A stretch of 64,000 nucleotides of DNA from contig CP092886.1 of assembly GCA_030710605.1 (NCBI GenBank), positions 165,880,573-165,944,572 of the forward strand. The letters are read 5' to 3'. This DNA comes from Cordylochernes scorpioides. Lineage: Eukaryota > Arthropoda > Arachnida > Pseudoscorpiones > Chernetidae. Positions 9,878 to 21,344 of the stretch are shown here, in pieces. Every line of letters begins with the position of its first letter. Position 1 is the first letter of the stretch. Under the pieces are notes generated by a model. That model worked only from the letters and a program-made list of their open reading frames with translations. It was not told where the DNA came from and ran no database searches. Position numbers and translations under genes: made by a program.

Positions 9878-10995
9878 TTGACAATTAAAATAAGCTTATT
9901 GACCTCAATCAACAATTAAAATTAGGCTATTGACCTCAATCAATAATTAAAATTAGGTTATTAACTTCAATCAACAATTAAAATAAGTTTATTGACCTCA
10001 ATCAACAATTAGAATTAGGCTATTGACCTCAATCAACAATTAAAATTAGGCTATTGACCTCAATCAACAATTAAAATTAGGTTATTTACCTCAATCAACA
10101 ATTAAAATAAGTTTATTGACCTCAATCAACAATTAAAATTAGGTTATTGACCTCAATCAACAATTAAAATAAGTTTATTGACCTTAATCAACAATTAAAA
10201 TTAGGTTATTGACCTCAATCAACAATTAAAATTAGGCTATTGACCTCAATCAATAATTAAAATTAGGTTATTAACTTCAATCAACAATTAAAATAAGTTT
10301 ATTGACCTCAATCAACAATTAGAATTAGGCTATTGACCTCAATCAACAATTAAAATTAGGCTATTGACCTCAATCAACAATTAAAATTAGGTTATTTACC
10401 TCAATCAACAATTAAAATAAGTTTATTGACCTCAATCAACAATTAAAATTAGGTTATTGACCTCAATCAACAATTAAAATAAGTTTATTGACCTTAATCA
10501 ACAATTAAAATTAGGTTATTGACCTCAATCAACAATTAAAAGAGAGACTTCGACAATTAAAATAAGTTTATTGACCTCAATCAACAATTAAAATTAGGTT
10601 ATTGACCTCAATCAACAATTGAAATTAAGGTATTGACCTCAATCAACAATTAAAATAAGTTTATTGACCTCAATCAATAATTAAAATTAGGTTATTGACC
10701 TCAATCAACAATTAAAATAAGTTTATTGACCTTAATCAACAATTAAAATTAGGTTATTGACCTCAATCAACAATTAAAAGAGAGACTTCGACAATTAAAA
10801 TAAGTTTATTGACCTTAACAACAATTAAAAGAGAGAATTCGACAATTAAAATAAGTTTATTGACATCAATTAACAATTAAAATTAGGTTATTGACCTCAA
10901 TCAACAAATAAAAGAGAGACTTCGACAATTAAAATAAGTTTATTGATCTCAGTCGACAATTAAAAGAGAGAATTTGAAAATTGAAATAAGTTTAT
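9878..10995. repeat. 31-bp minisatellite with 310-bp higher-order unit
   Basis: About 35 tandem copies of a 31-bp unit, of the form AATTAAAATTAGGTTATTGA plus CCTCAATCAAC. Variant monomers recur in the same order at a spacing of 310 bp (10 monomers): for example CAATAATTAA at 9941 and again at 10251. After about 10540 the array breaks into shorter variants separated by AGAGAGACTTCG. Non-coding. Confidence 0.92.
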
Positions 10996-12129
10996 TGAGA
11001 CCTTAGTCACAATCATAAACACAAAACAAAAATCCAAACAAAATATAAAAATAATACAAAATCCGTTCATTATTTTAATTTTAAGGACTGGCTAAAAGAT
11101 AAAATAAAAAAAATCTAGAGAAAAAATGTATACCCAGTTAAATACTGGAATATTTTATTTGGCTATTCGACTTTTCAAAAATATAAGATTTCTTTCATAA
11201 GTTTTATTATATAGAGGTCATTTTTAATTATACATTTTGAATAAAAAATCATATCGTTATAATTATTTAATAAGTATATATATTTCATGGTTTTATAACA
11301 GAAACGTTTTCTTTTGTTGAGAAATTAGATAAAGGTCTTTTGCACAAAATGCTATTCCTTGTCATGAGAGCCCTAGATTTCTATATCAAGAAAACGTAAG
11401 ATTTACGTTTGTAATCTACGAATCTTTGAAGAACCAACCATCTGGCTACATTTTCCTAAGTCTCCCTACTTCTTGGAAATGAAAAGTAATGTAAATAAGG
11501 GTTCACAAATATATAAATACTGACAAGGATCATGGTCCGAAACCGTGGTTTTTAAGTGGGCTCTCCGAATTTTCTAAACCTGGAGTTGTGTCGTTTTCAT
11601 TAATCCGCATCTTTGAGAGTGAAGAGATAGCATAGTTCTTTGCATATATTTTGACCGGAGAGATGTCTTTTTTATATCTATATATATCTTCCCAACCTAC
11701 AAATAACTGGCGGTATTGTGGTCTTCCCAGAGCTTCTTTTCAGGGGCGTATTTTGATGACTTTATAGGTTCTGCTGCCTAAGTTTCCATGAATTCCATTC
11801 CCAGCCTCCATCTTCCTAGTCTCTACCCCCTACAGGATGGTCATTAGCCACTTCGAGTGCCAGATAGGATGTCCAAACTACATGGGTATTTTTTATTAAT
11901 ATTTCTAGTAGGCCATATCCGTGCCTCGGTCATTTTAGGAAATATCTGGATCATTTTAAGGATATATTCGTAACTTTGTCAGTCCGTGGAGTTCTCATCC
12001 GGCCCCAGTATCATATTTCGGAATTCCGTGGCTTTGTTTCTTCTGCCTTTCTAAAAGTTAATCTCTAATAGACAAATTCACACACCTCTTTTTACTAATG
12101 GCTAATGCTTTCAAGCATCTAAAATACTT
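10996..12129. other. Unassigned AT-rich region
   Basis: No ORF, RNA gene or repeated unit that I recognise. The segment 11340-11990 has a more mixed composition but no readable domain. Confidence 0.5.
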
Positions 12130-12326
12130 TTGTATAAATCGAAGATCCATTCGTGGATAAGTTTCTTTAGCAGTTTTTATTATACGAACTCAATTTTTCA
12201 GGCTTATCAGCCCTTCAGTTAATAGGTTACTCCCGTTGAAGGAGTGAGAAGCCCAAGGCTTGAGTTTGTATATAATAAAAACTGATGAAGAAATTTATTC
12301 CCAAATGGATCTTCGATTTATTTAAT
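12130..12326. repeat. Compact foldback element
   Basis: The left arm (about 12137-12197) begins AATCGAAGATCCATT and includes TTTCTTTAGCAGTTTTTATTA. The right arm (about 12262-12322) is its reverse complement with few mismatches. The loop is short and G+C-richer. Structure resembles the longer foldbacks elsewhere in the window, but the sequence family is different. Confidence 0.75.
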
Positions 12327-12369
12327 TAAGAGCACAGGGGAATAAAATAAAAGATTTTTGTGTGAAGTA

Positions 12370-13678
12370 CGAGGTGTGTTCAAAAAGTATCGCGACCTTT
12401 GAATTTTCGCGGGTTACGTATATTCGAATTTCGATCTTTTTGTGGCTTTATGTTGGTACTCATGTCTCTCACTTATGCCGACAAGCTCGGCCATTTTGAA
12501 TGTTCACTTAACGCTTGCAGGTGTTTTGGATCGTCTCCGATTTTTACCTATTAAAAAAAATGGATCAAAGAACCTGTATCAAATTTTGTGTGAAAAACGA
12601 AATTAAGTGCGCGGATGCATTCCGAATGTTGACTGTGGCATACGGAGAAGCTACCTTGGACCGAAGCAACGTTTATCGGTGGTACAAAATGCTCTCAGAA
12701 GGCCAAGAAGATGTGAACGACGAAGAGCGTGCCGGACGCCCGAGCACTTCAACAACAGACGAAAAAATTGATGAAGGGGAGAAAATTATATTGGCAAATC
12801 GTCGAATCACCGTTAGAGAAGTTGCTGAGGACCTAAACATATCGATTGGCTCGTGCCATTCGATTTTTATCAATGATTTGGGCATGAGACGGGTCAGCGC
12901 GAAATTCGTACCAAAATTGCTCATTGCGACCAAAAACAGCATTGCATGAACATTGCTAATGAGATGTTGGACTCTGTCCGCGACGACCCAAATTTGCTCC
13001 AGAGGGTCATAACTGGTGACGAAGCGTGGGTTTATGGTTATGACGTGGAAACCAAAGCTCAATCATCTCAATGGAAGCTGCCGCACGAATCAAGACCGAA
13101 AAAAGCGCGCCAAGTTCGGTCGAATGTGAAAGTTTTGCTGACAGTTTTCTTCGATTGCAGGGGCGTGGTGCATCATGAGTTCTTGCCACAGGGTAGAACG
13201 GTCAATAAGGAATATTACCTGCAAGTTATGCGCAATTTGCGCGAAGCAATCCGCCAGAAACGCCCGGATTTGTGGAAGTACAAAAATTGGCTTTTGCACC
13301 AAGATAACGCCTCTGCTCACACATCGTTGCTTGTGCGCGACTTTTTGGCCAAAAATAACACACTAATGATGCCGCAGCCACCGTATTCCCCAGATATGGC
13401 CCCCTGTGACTTTTTCTTGTTCCCTAAACTGAAGAGGCCCATGAAAGGACGACGTTACGCTACGCTTGACGAGATAAAGACGGCATCGAAGGAGGAGCTG
13501 AAAAATATTTTTTTAAAATTATTTTTTGAAGTGCTTCGAAGATTGGAAAAAGTGTAAAAAGTTGGCACAAGTGTATAATATCTCATGGGGATTACTTTGA
13601 AGGGGACAAAATAGGTATTCATGAATAAATAAATAAAAAAAAAACACAAAAGTCGCGATACTTTTTGAACACACCTCG
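12370..13678 (+). mobile_element. mariner transposon (DD34D) with TIRs
   Basis: 1,309 bp, flanked by TA on both sides (12368-12369, 13679-13680). The ends are inverted repeats of about 27 bp, starting CGAGGTGTGTTCAAAAAGTA. One transposase gene fills the interior. TA target, TIRs and the D-D-34-D spacing identify the mariner family. The single coding defect seen is a frameshift near 12935, so the copy is probably non-autonomous but young. Confidence 0.95.
12560..13557 (+). pseudogene. mariner transposase, frameshifted
   Basis: Cut-and-paste transposase. The start at 12560 (MDQRTCIKFCVK) is the usual mariner N-terminus and is preferred over the in-frame ATG at 12515. The N-terminal helix-turn-helix domain includes GRPSTSTT and a second HTH (ITVREVAEDL). 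The first frame ends at 12949 after a one-base loss around 12930-12940. The catalytic part continues in the next frame from 12946: TGDEAW (first Asp), HQDNASAH (second Asp) and SPDMAPCDF (third Asp), 34 residues between the last two. The C-terminus is altered after EELKNIF, where a poly-T/A stretch has disturbed the frame. Confidence 0.92.
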
Positions 13679-13680
13679 TA

Positions 13681-15160
13681 TTTCAAATATCGGGAAAATT
13701 TATTTCCTTGATTCAAATAAAATCCACCACTTTAGCGTTACTGGATATTGACCCTTGTCAACGCTCTATTGCGATAAAAATGGCAGACACAATCTTAGAA
13801 ACTTTTAATCATATTGCAGCAAAATATTCGCTACTTTGTGTTTGAATTAACAATTTTGATAATTATATTTTGCTACCCCCCTCCTCATATGCCTCTTTGA
13901 TATTTTATAAATTTTAATTTGTTTTTACGTAAAATAAAAATTGGCGTGTGATTTGATGTTTGTCTTTCATAATTTTTTACGTGACCTTTTAGAAGAGTTG
14001 CTGAGTAGATTAGGGAAGACAAACTGAAGATCGACGAGATGACCTTGAGACTATGTGGATTCTGTGGACTACACATTTACCGCGACTGACTCCAGGATTC
14101 TACCGCCGTGTTAAAGCCAAGATTTAGCTCTAAGAAGACGGTATCTTATAGACACTACGACGGCAAACCGATCTTCATGCCGCAAGAAAAAGGACGCAAC
14201 ACTACTAGGGATAAACTTTGAAGACTCTGAGTGAATATTTAACAAAACCCTGTCAGATCCATTTCAACAAGATTTACAAGCTGTGGGTCACAGCTCCCAT
14301 AGGGAAGGTGATGTATATATAACAATATATAAAATATATATTATATGTATATAAAATAATATTTTGCTACCTTGTAAACTTCTCTCATTGCCTCTCTGGT
14401 ATTTTATATATATTTTTGTTATTACATAAAAAATACTGTGTCTTTCTGATGTCTTTCCTAATTTTCTACCTGACAATATGATCAGATCAATTTTTGCCAT
14501 CATTTTACATCCTTGATCTTCTTTTTACATTCAATATTTTTCACACTATTATCAATGAATGTAAATAATATATTTTCTTGTTTTAGAATCATAGAATTTT
14601 GGTTTTCTATATTTTTTAAATACGTTATCATTTTATATATGTTATTTGACTCTGTGAATTCCAAACCTTTTATGTTTGAAAACTTTTCAGATTGGTGTGT
14701 GAGGTGCGTTTAAACCACTTTATAATTAATGGATGGAATTCAAATATATTGGCAAAAGACTAACGTGGAATGAGTGTAACAGGAATATTGCCCATATCAA
14801 GTCTGCGTCCTAGAAATCAAATAAAAATTTTAAAAAAGAAATAAAAAGAGGGGCAACGGGAGCTTGAAACTGACAAGGAAGATTGGCGTGGAGTGGAACG
14901 ACAAGGAACTCCCCGAACCCCTTCTTTTGTGTGTAGAAATATTCAAATTGAAATTTCCTTTATTCTTGTTCATCCCTCATGTTTGCATTGTATCGTCGTG
15001 GGCCTCAGGTGATCAATAAACTTCTCTCTACCTCATTTGTGGCACTTTATTCTGATAACACGAATCATTTATGATCAAAGGTTTTGTGTTGGTTTGGAGA
15101 ATAAAAAAAGATAAAAAAAGGAGAAATATGAAACCTTTTATAGAAAGAAAAATAGATAAA
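13681..15160. other. Unassigned AT-rich region containing a diverged direct repeat
   Basis: About 13865-13990 and 14360-14480 are diverged direct repeats: both start ATTTTGCTACC, then read GGTATTTTAT-like and TGATGT.TTTCCTAATTTT-like stretches. About 14850-15060 includes a polyadenylation-like AATAAACTTC and could be part of an LTR, but no partner was found. Short ORFs show no domain. Confidence 0.5.
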
Positions 15161-15194
15161 CGCTTTTGTGGGTTCCTATGCACACCAAGGTGAT

Positions 15195-15500
15195 GAAAGT
15201 ATTTCCAGAAAGTTTATTATTGTTGTTGTCGTGTCCAATGAAGAGCCTCAGATGTCTCCATGCATCTCTATCACAGCAGCAGCAATGTCCACTATCTTGG
15301 GTGTGTAAAGATGCTGCTCTGGGTTCATGTCAATTTTCTGCAAGGCTGCGGCCATTGCTGGGCATGAGAATATGTGAGTAGGTGTTAGTTCCACACCAGG
15401 ACAGTTGTTGCATGTCCTATAGATTTTTGTGCCATCTGGACGTATTGTCATTCCTTTATAGTGTTTTGTTCTAAGTCTTGTTATAGTTAAAGTTTATATT
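15195..15500 (-). pseudogene. 5'-truncated 3' end of non-LTR family A
   Basis: Matches the 3' ends at 16278-16560 and 35780-36050 (the latter in the other orientation). On minus it encodes the C-terminal knuckle CNNCPGVELTPTHIFSC, a Cys-x2-Cys...His...Cys pattern, followed by LQKIDMNPEQHLYTPKIVDI. A 3'-only copy is the expected product of incomplete target-primed reverse transcription. It lies just outside composite transposon copy 1, so it is an independent insertion. Confidence 0.82.
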
Positions 15501-15599
15501 ATTACATATATATGTAAAAGTATCCAAAAAGAAAATTCTTCTCGGTTTGCTTGATCGCCTCTATCTTCTATATCTTTTTAAATTAAAATCCACAAGTGG

Positions 15600-15642
15600 A
15601 AGTAATCAAACGGGGCTCTGGCATCTTGTAAGTGTGAGGTCA
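15600..15642 (+). repeat. Short SINE-body fragment
   Basis: AAGTAATCAAACGGGGCTCT and the following GGCATCTTGTAAGTG match the body of the tRNA-related SINEs at 51.33 and 51.66 kb. Too short to define ends. Confidence 0.45.
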
Positions 15643-15723
15643 AACAGATCTATGCAAAAGTGGGAGAAATAGAGATAAATTGACAATCAACTTATATTTA
15701 TAAATTTAATTGCCCTCTATATA

Positions 15724-16125
15724 CAGGGTGATCCAAAAGTCCCGCACAACTTTAAAAATTAATAACTCCGCGAATATTTGCGCTAGAGCAATGCGGTAAA
15801 CACCATTGTGTTCAGGATGCAATGGGATTTTTTATGGTATATAATGAAAAATTCGAAATTGATTTTAGTTACAACTTTATTTGCTAGATGGCGCTCTACC
15901 AGAATCGGCGATTCAGCGGCCAAATTGTTAGATAAATTGAAAAATATAACTGAACGACACGTATTTTTCCTTTTTGAATACCAGGAAAGAACCCTAATAA
16001 TATCAAATGATAAATTAATAAAACACCATTTCGCCAAAAGTTTGAAGAAATGGTTAACGATTTTTAAATACAATCTGAGATATGTAAAATAGGTATATGC
16101 AAATTAAGACATGTAGCAAAAAAAA
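15724..16125 (+). repeat. Left long TIR of copy 1, with internal 94-codon ORF
   Basis: Reverse complement of 24420-24819. It contains an ORF of 94 codons (15808-16092) starting MFRMQWDFLW and ending YNLRYVK. The same reading frame is recognisable in all four TIRs of the two copies, complete in two of them. Confidence 0.85.
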
Positions 16126-16277
16126 AACCTGATATTTTAGATGCGGTTTGCTGGAATCCTCTCAGCTATTTAAATTTCGAAAATAATAATTTTCTAATTT
16201 TTTCAATTCAACCCTCTCTCAGTATCGATTATATTTATTTTAATTCATTTGAAAAATATTTATCTATCTCTGATGAT

Positions 16278-16560
16278 TTATTTTACTCTGGAATGCCGTT
16301 GTTGTTTTTGTCGTGTCCAATAAAGAGCCTCAGATGTCTCCATGCATCTCTCTATCACAGCAGCAGCATTGTCCATTATCTTGGATGTGTAAAGCAGCTG
16401 CTCTGGGTCTATGTCAATTTTCTGCAAGGCTGCGGGCATGAGAATATGTGGGTAGGTGTTAGTTCCACACCAGGACAGTTGTTGCATGTTCTATAGGTTC
16501 TTGTGCCATCTGGATGTATTGTCATCCTTTATAAAGTTTTGTTCTAAATCTTGTTATAGT
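16278..16560 (-). pseudogene. Non-LTR A C-terminal knuckle and 3' end, copy 1
   Basis: Encodes IDIDPEQLLYTSKIMDNAAA on minus; upstream, the Cys/His knuckle region is partly deleted compared with 15248-15451. It ends next to the transposon's own sequence at about 16262, the same junction as at about 36060 in copy 2. Confidence 0.75.
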
Positions 16561-16582
16561 TTTGTCATTTTTCTCTCGGAGT

Positions 16583-17110
16583 TTATTTCACATTTTGATC
16601 TTTTCTTATTTTTTGTTTAATTATCTTGTATTTTGCAAAAGCATTAGCGTCAAATAATGACATTTGTACTTTCCTTTGGCTAAACTTTCTGGGTTCCTTT
16701 GCTAATTCAACTGCCATTTCATTACCCCCGATCCAAACACTGGCAGGAATCCATTGTAGATTGCAGTTATTCTCCAATGATATCAGTTGAGTAAGCAACG
16801 AAGGTATTTTCTGTGTGATTATAGTATTGCCCTTCTGAATTGCTTCTAGATCGGATATGAAGTCGTTGTACGGTATATTATAATTACTTCTGCTTGATGC
16901 AGGGATGGTTGGTTAAGGCATACATCAAGAGCTTTCCAGATAGCTGTCAGTTCACAAGTGAAGTTTGACGAAATCTTTCTCGCTCCTTCTTTGATTTTGA
17001 TGTATGTTCCATCTTGCAGTATTATGTTAATTCCAGCCCCTCCATTACTTATGGTAAGGTCTGATGATCCATCTGTATATGCTGTTAAATAATTTATCTG
17101 ATCGCATAAA
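16583..17110 (-). pseudogene. RNase H domain of non-LTR A, copy 1
   Basis: The minus strand is a broken version of 35244-35711. The readable end (16798-16583) has LLTQ..SLENNCNLQWIPA, then GGNEMAVELAKEP, the C-terminal His/Asp region of RNase H, where copy 2 has HAGIGGNEMA and this copy has SVWIGGNEMA: the conserved histidine is lost. Stops disrupt the first half. Confidence 0.72.
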
Positions 17111-17249
17111 CCAATTGTGTCAAGTCCTTTCTTTTTAAGTATGTTTTTGTTCTCTTTTTTTTATTGCAGGGTTCATTCAGGTTAAGATTGATGATTACAT
17201 TTGATTGCAATGGAGTAGGAAATATTGGTTATTCTCGAATTTGAAATTC

Positions 17250-18011
17250 ATTATGTTTCATATTTATGCTCTTTCTAATATTGTTGTCGCACTGAAGTGT
17301 TGAAGATCTTTTGAGCCTTTCTTTTTGTGTCCAGTTTAAATAGGTTCTATGGGATATGTGTTCGGTTTCTTTAGTTTTTAAGCTATTGGTGATTTTATTG
17401 TTTTTAATTGTCTTCTGCTTTCAAGTAGGTTTAGACCACATTCTCTCTGAATTTTCTAATTATTGGTATTTGAAACAGAACCAGTGATTAATTTGGCCGC
17501 TTTTGCTTGAACACTGTCTAGTCTTCTTTTTAGTGATGAACTTGAGGGAGCCCAAACAGGTGTTGCATATTCCATTATTGGCCTTATTAAGGTGATATAT
17601 GTTGTTCTGAGAATTTTGGGTTTTTCTCCCCAATTTGTTCCACATAGCCTTCACAGAATGTTTAGGTTTCTGGTAGCTCTATTTGAGGTGCTAATTATGT
17701 GTTCTGTAAATCGCAATTCCTCATCAAGTATCACACCTAGGTAATTTGGAGATCAAATTTTATCAATTATATGGTTGTTTATGCTTATTTTGGAGTTAAA
17801 TTCATGCCTTTTTTCCTGTCAGTGAAGGAGATCTATAGGTTTGTGTTTATTGCGTTTATTGTCCTTTTGAGTTTCATTGCCCACTTCTCCAGTCCTCTCA
17901 TTGATGTGTTCAGTATTCTTTTGATATTTCTATACTGATACTTGTGTGCCATATGGCTATATAATCTGCATAACAGGCAACCTTTGTGTCTTCAGTGATG
18001 ATGGATGTTGT
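17250..18011 (-). pseudogene. RT catalytic box and thumb of non-LTR A, copy 1
   Basis: On minus, near 17990-17945, reads ACYADYIAIW: the YADD box has become YADY. Downstream, SNRATRNLN-like and MWNKLGRKTQN stretches match the thumb region at 28986-29312 of copy 2. Several stops occur. The segment starts abruptly at the LTR-like end of the gypsy fragment (about 18012). Confidence 0.7.
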
Positions 18012-18540
18012 TAAGGTTGTGTCGTAATTAGATGTACAACAACTCAAACTTGACCATGACTCTTTTTTTAGCTCTTATTCTTTTCGTTTGGCCAACAACA
18101 AATGTCTAATTCATATACACATATATTCTTACATAAAGAGGCTTTAATGAATGCAAATAATCTTCATCTATCACATACACAACACATCTCCCCCCTTAAT
18201 AATACTCCAGTCGGTCTGGGGGTTTCCTGGCTCTCTGAGGTCTAGGACTGCGGACGGGCACTTGCACAGCGGCAAGCTCCGGTTTAGGAGTGCAAGAGGG
18301 CACGTGCACAGAAGCAGTCTCCTCCTTGTTTCCTGATGTAACCTCTGGAACCTCCTCTTCACTTTATTTCTGACTTCCACCTACAGGCTTCTCTCCTGAT
18401 GTTCGAGGAAGTATCAAATTTCTTGTCTCCACTTGTTTCTTTCTCACAGGTCGCAATTGATTGATATGCCTCTTATACACGACGCCCTCGCAACTTATAA
18501 GGTAGTGACGGTAGCTCAATAATTTCAAAATGGTACCTTT

Positions 18541-19257
18541 TTACCGTTTAGGTCCAGTTGCATAGTTGCGGAAATAAACCTCGCAACCTGTAGCAAACTG
18601 CTCCTGCCTTCTTACAGCCTCATGAAATGCCTCTCGCGGATTTCCCATCTTGGTATTAAATTCGAGAATCTTGATCTTAAACTTCTCTTCATTAGCAGTT
18701 CCGCGGGGGAATCCATTTATTACAGTTTGGGGGAATGCTCTATGAGCAAATAGGAATCTTTGTAGATTCGTCTCTAAATCATCCTTCCCATTATTCTTTC
18801 TCAAAAGGTTTTTAAACTCTCTTACATATCTCTCAGCTAAACCATTTGTACTAGGATTATACGGACTGGTCTTAGTGTGCCGTATACCATTAATTTTGGT
18901 AAATTGCTCGAATTCACCGGAGGCAAACTGTCTTCCATTATCTGTAACCAAAAATTAGGGCAATCCAAATCTGGCGAAAATTTCTCTAAGATGATTTATA
19001 ATCTTTTTGCTGGTAAAATCTTCGATGATAAAAATTTCTATCCACTTTGAGTATGCGTCCACGAGAACCAAAAACATTCTTCCCATGAACGGACCCGCTA
19101 GATCAAGATGAAGTCGATGCCACGGTTTTTCGGGCCAAGTCCATTCCGAGATGGTAGCCGCGGGCATGCTTGCCGATTTTTGGCATACTCTACATTCTCT
19201 AGTTAACTCCTCGATGTTACTGTCTATGCCTGGCCACCAGAAAATACCGTCTGGCAA
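18541..19257 (-). pseudogene. Integrase of the gypsy fragment
   Basis: 19257-18955 contains ECRVCQKSA (zinc-binding Cys pair), HLDLAGPF with the first catalytic Asp, and VLVDAYSKWIEI. 18951-18541 continues in frame past one stop (18952-18954): VTDNGRQFAS (second Asp), then NGLAERYVREFK (Glu). The core is recognisable and only one in-frame stop separates the two halves. Confidence 0.88.
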
Positions 19258-19394
19258 TCATCTTCATTTTAACAATCCCCATGTGTATTTCACGCAAGTC
19301 ATTTAAAATTAAAGATCTTAATTTTTGGGTAATTAACACTCTTTCACGCCATTGAAGACAACCAAACTCCAAACTTAATTCCTCATTGATCTTA

Positions 19395-19962
19395 TTATGA
19401 GGAGCTAGTGGGTTTTCTCTCGGTACCCTTGTGAATTTCCACACACACACAGTTGCCTTCTCTAACATTCCTTAATACTATAGACAGTATTTTATCTTGG
19501 GGCGTCTCATATGCCCCCTCCATAAAAGAGAACGGTACCTCATTCAACTTCCTGAGAAGAAGTACCTGGTCTTCATCAAGAGACTCCCTGACACTCGATT
19601 CTAAAGGAAGACGTGACAATGCGTCAACATTGGAATTATCACTAGTTTTCGAAATTCCACAGTATTATTAAATGCAGCTAATTTTAAGGACCATCTTTTA
19701 ATTCTGGATGATGCACATATGGGAATTGGTTTATGAGGTGAAGATATATGAATTAAGGGTAGGTTGTCTATGACCAATACAAATTTCGTCCCAGTAAGTA
19801 TTGTCTGAATTTCTCAACGCCAAAAGTTATGCTCAACGCTTTCTTTTCTAGTTGTGAGAAACGTTTTTCCGCTTCAGTTGATGTTCTAGAAGCAAAAGCT
19901 ATAGTGCATTCTTCCTTTATATCATTTCTATGACTCAGAATCACGCCTAGTCCATAGTCCAT
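19395..19962 (-). pseudogene. RNase H and connection region of the gypsy fragment
   Basis: 19962-19768 begins MDYGLGVILSH and includes FASRTSTEAEKRFSQLEKKA, the tether/RNase H segment following RT in gypsy pol. 19619-19395 reads the post-RNase H linker (LSRLPLESS). Frames are interrupted between them. Confidence 0.8.
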
Positions 19963-20280
19963 TAATAATGATTTACATTTTTAAAATAACATTCGATATT
20001 CTTTCGTCCAATTCCATCTACAATTTTTATTCAAAAGTTGATAGAATAGCGCTAAAATGTTTGCTATATTCTTTACGAATCTATAATAATAAATTAAGAG
20101 TCCTATGAAAGATCTCAATTGCGAAACATTCTTTAGGTCCAGGTGCCTCAATCACTGCTTTAATTTTATTTTCTAAGGGATGCAGTCCATATTTATCCAT
20201 TTTAAACCCTAAATATTCCACCGATTTCTTTTTATAAATTTACATTTATATCTGTTTAACTTTAAACCTTTTTCTAGCAA

Positions 20281-20999
20281 TCATCTAAACACTAGATCCA
20301 ACTTTTGTTCATAATCTTCAAAGTATTTTCCTGCAACCAAAATATCATCTATGTAGCAGGCCACACCTGGCAAATCAGAAAATAGGCCTTCCATAATCCT
20401 CTGAAATTTATTTGGTGCTACCGCTACGTCATATGGTAGTCTTTTATAAGAAAACAACCTCTTTGTTGTGTTTATATCAACAACAGCTTTGACTTCTTCC
20501 GCTAACATTACTTGTAAGTAAGCCTGTGATAGGTCTAGAGTCGAAAGTACGGTGCTTGTAGATAATTTTGAAAAGATCTCATCGATCGATGGAATTGGAT
20601 ACCTATATAATTCTATTGCCTATTAGCTGTACATCTAAAATCACCACATATACTTACACTACCATCCTTTTTTAATACTGGTACTATTGGAGCGGTCCAA
20701 TATGCATGAACTATAGGTTATAAAGTGCAAGAATTCACTAAACGATCAATTTCATTCTTTACTTTGTTTTTTAGAGAGAAAGGTAAACTTCTGGCCTTAC
20801 AAAACACAGGAGTCACATCCTTTTTTAAATTAAAATTCATTTTAACATCCTTTAGACAGCCCAAATCTTTGTTAAACAAATCTGCATATCTATCAATCAA
20901 ACTATTTCTATTAGATTCATTATTCAAATTTTTAATGCTGAACAATCTAGAATGATCAAGTTTTAACTGTTTAAGCCATCCTTTTTCTAACAAAATCAC
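20281..20999 (-). pseudogene. RT of the gypsy fragment
   Basis: 20999-20718 is the pre-RT region (RYADLFNKDLGCLKDV, then FCKARSLPFSLKNKV). 20508-20281 contains FSYKRLPYDVAVAPNKFQRI and GVACYIDDILVAG, in which YIDD is the catalytic box. About 200 bp between them are out of frame (20530-20700). Confidence 0.86.
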
Positions 21000-21007
21000 C
21001 TGGATTT

Positions 21008-21340
21008 TTAATTTACAACTATTAATCGTAAATATTGGTTGGCTTCTTTTACAAAAACATTTCTTTGCCCTATAATCTCTATTGAATTACCACAAAAGGA
21101 TTTTAATCTTAAATTTGTTGGAAATAATTTTTCACCTTGCCAATAAATCTTATCTTTAGGTATTAACGTAACTGGACTTCCTGTATCTATTGTAAAGCAC
21201 AAAGAATAATCATCTACTGTTAAATTTATTGTGGCATCAGTTTAGCCCTGTACAGAATATATAGAGTCATCTTGTACAAATTTACATCCCCACATTTTTT
21301 TTACTAGCTTTGCAGACCCTACTTAAATGACCCAGTTGTG
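21008..21340 (-). pseudogene. Protease and residual gag knuckle of the gypsy fragment
   Basis: 21202-21008 has TIDTGSPVTLIP, with the protease catalytic DTG. Upstream on minus, GPQLGHLSRVCK is the tail of a CCHC knuckle; the fragment is cut at that point. Confidence 0.8.
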
Positions 21341-21344
21341 GTCC

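Larger units (their letters stand above)
18012..21342 (-). mobile_element. Gypsy-type LTR retrotransposon fragment nested in non-LTR A
   Basis: On minus it carries a partial gag knuckle, protease, RT, RNase H, integrase and a C-terminal tail. A purine tract (AAGGGGGGAGATG, 18187-18175 region) and a putative 3' LTR (about 18012-18186, beginning TGTTGTGTATG) follow. The gag gene and 5' LTR are absent: the 5' junction at about 21342 falls in the zinc-knuckle region and joins host non-LTR sequence. All ORFs are broken. Different gypsy lineage from the intact element at 1808-6970. Confidence 0.82.

Noticed and set aside
9878-10995. CRISPR-like regular repeat
   Set aside because: Repeats are directly adjacent with no unique spacers, and the genome is eukaryotic: a minisatellite.
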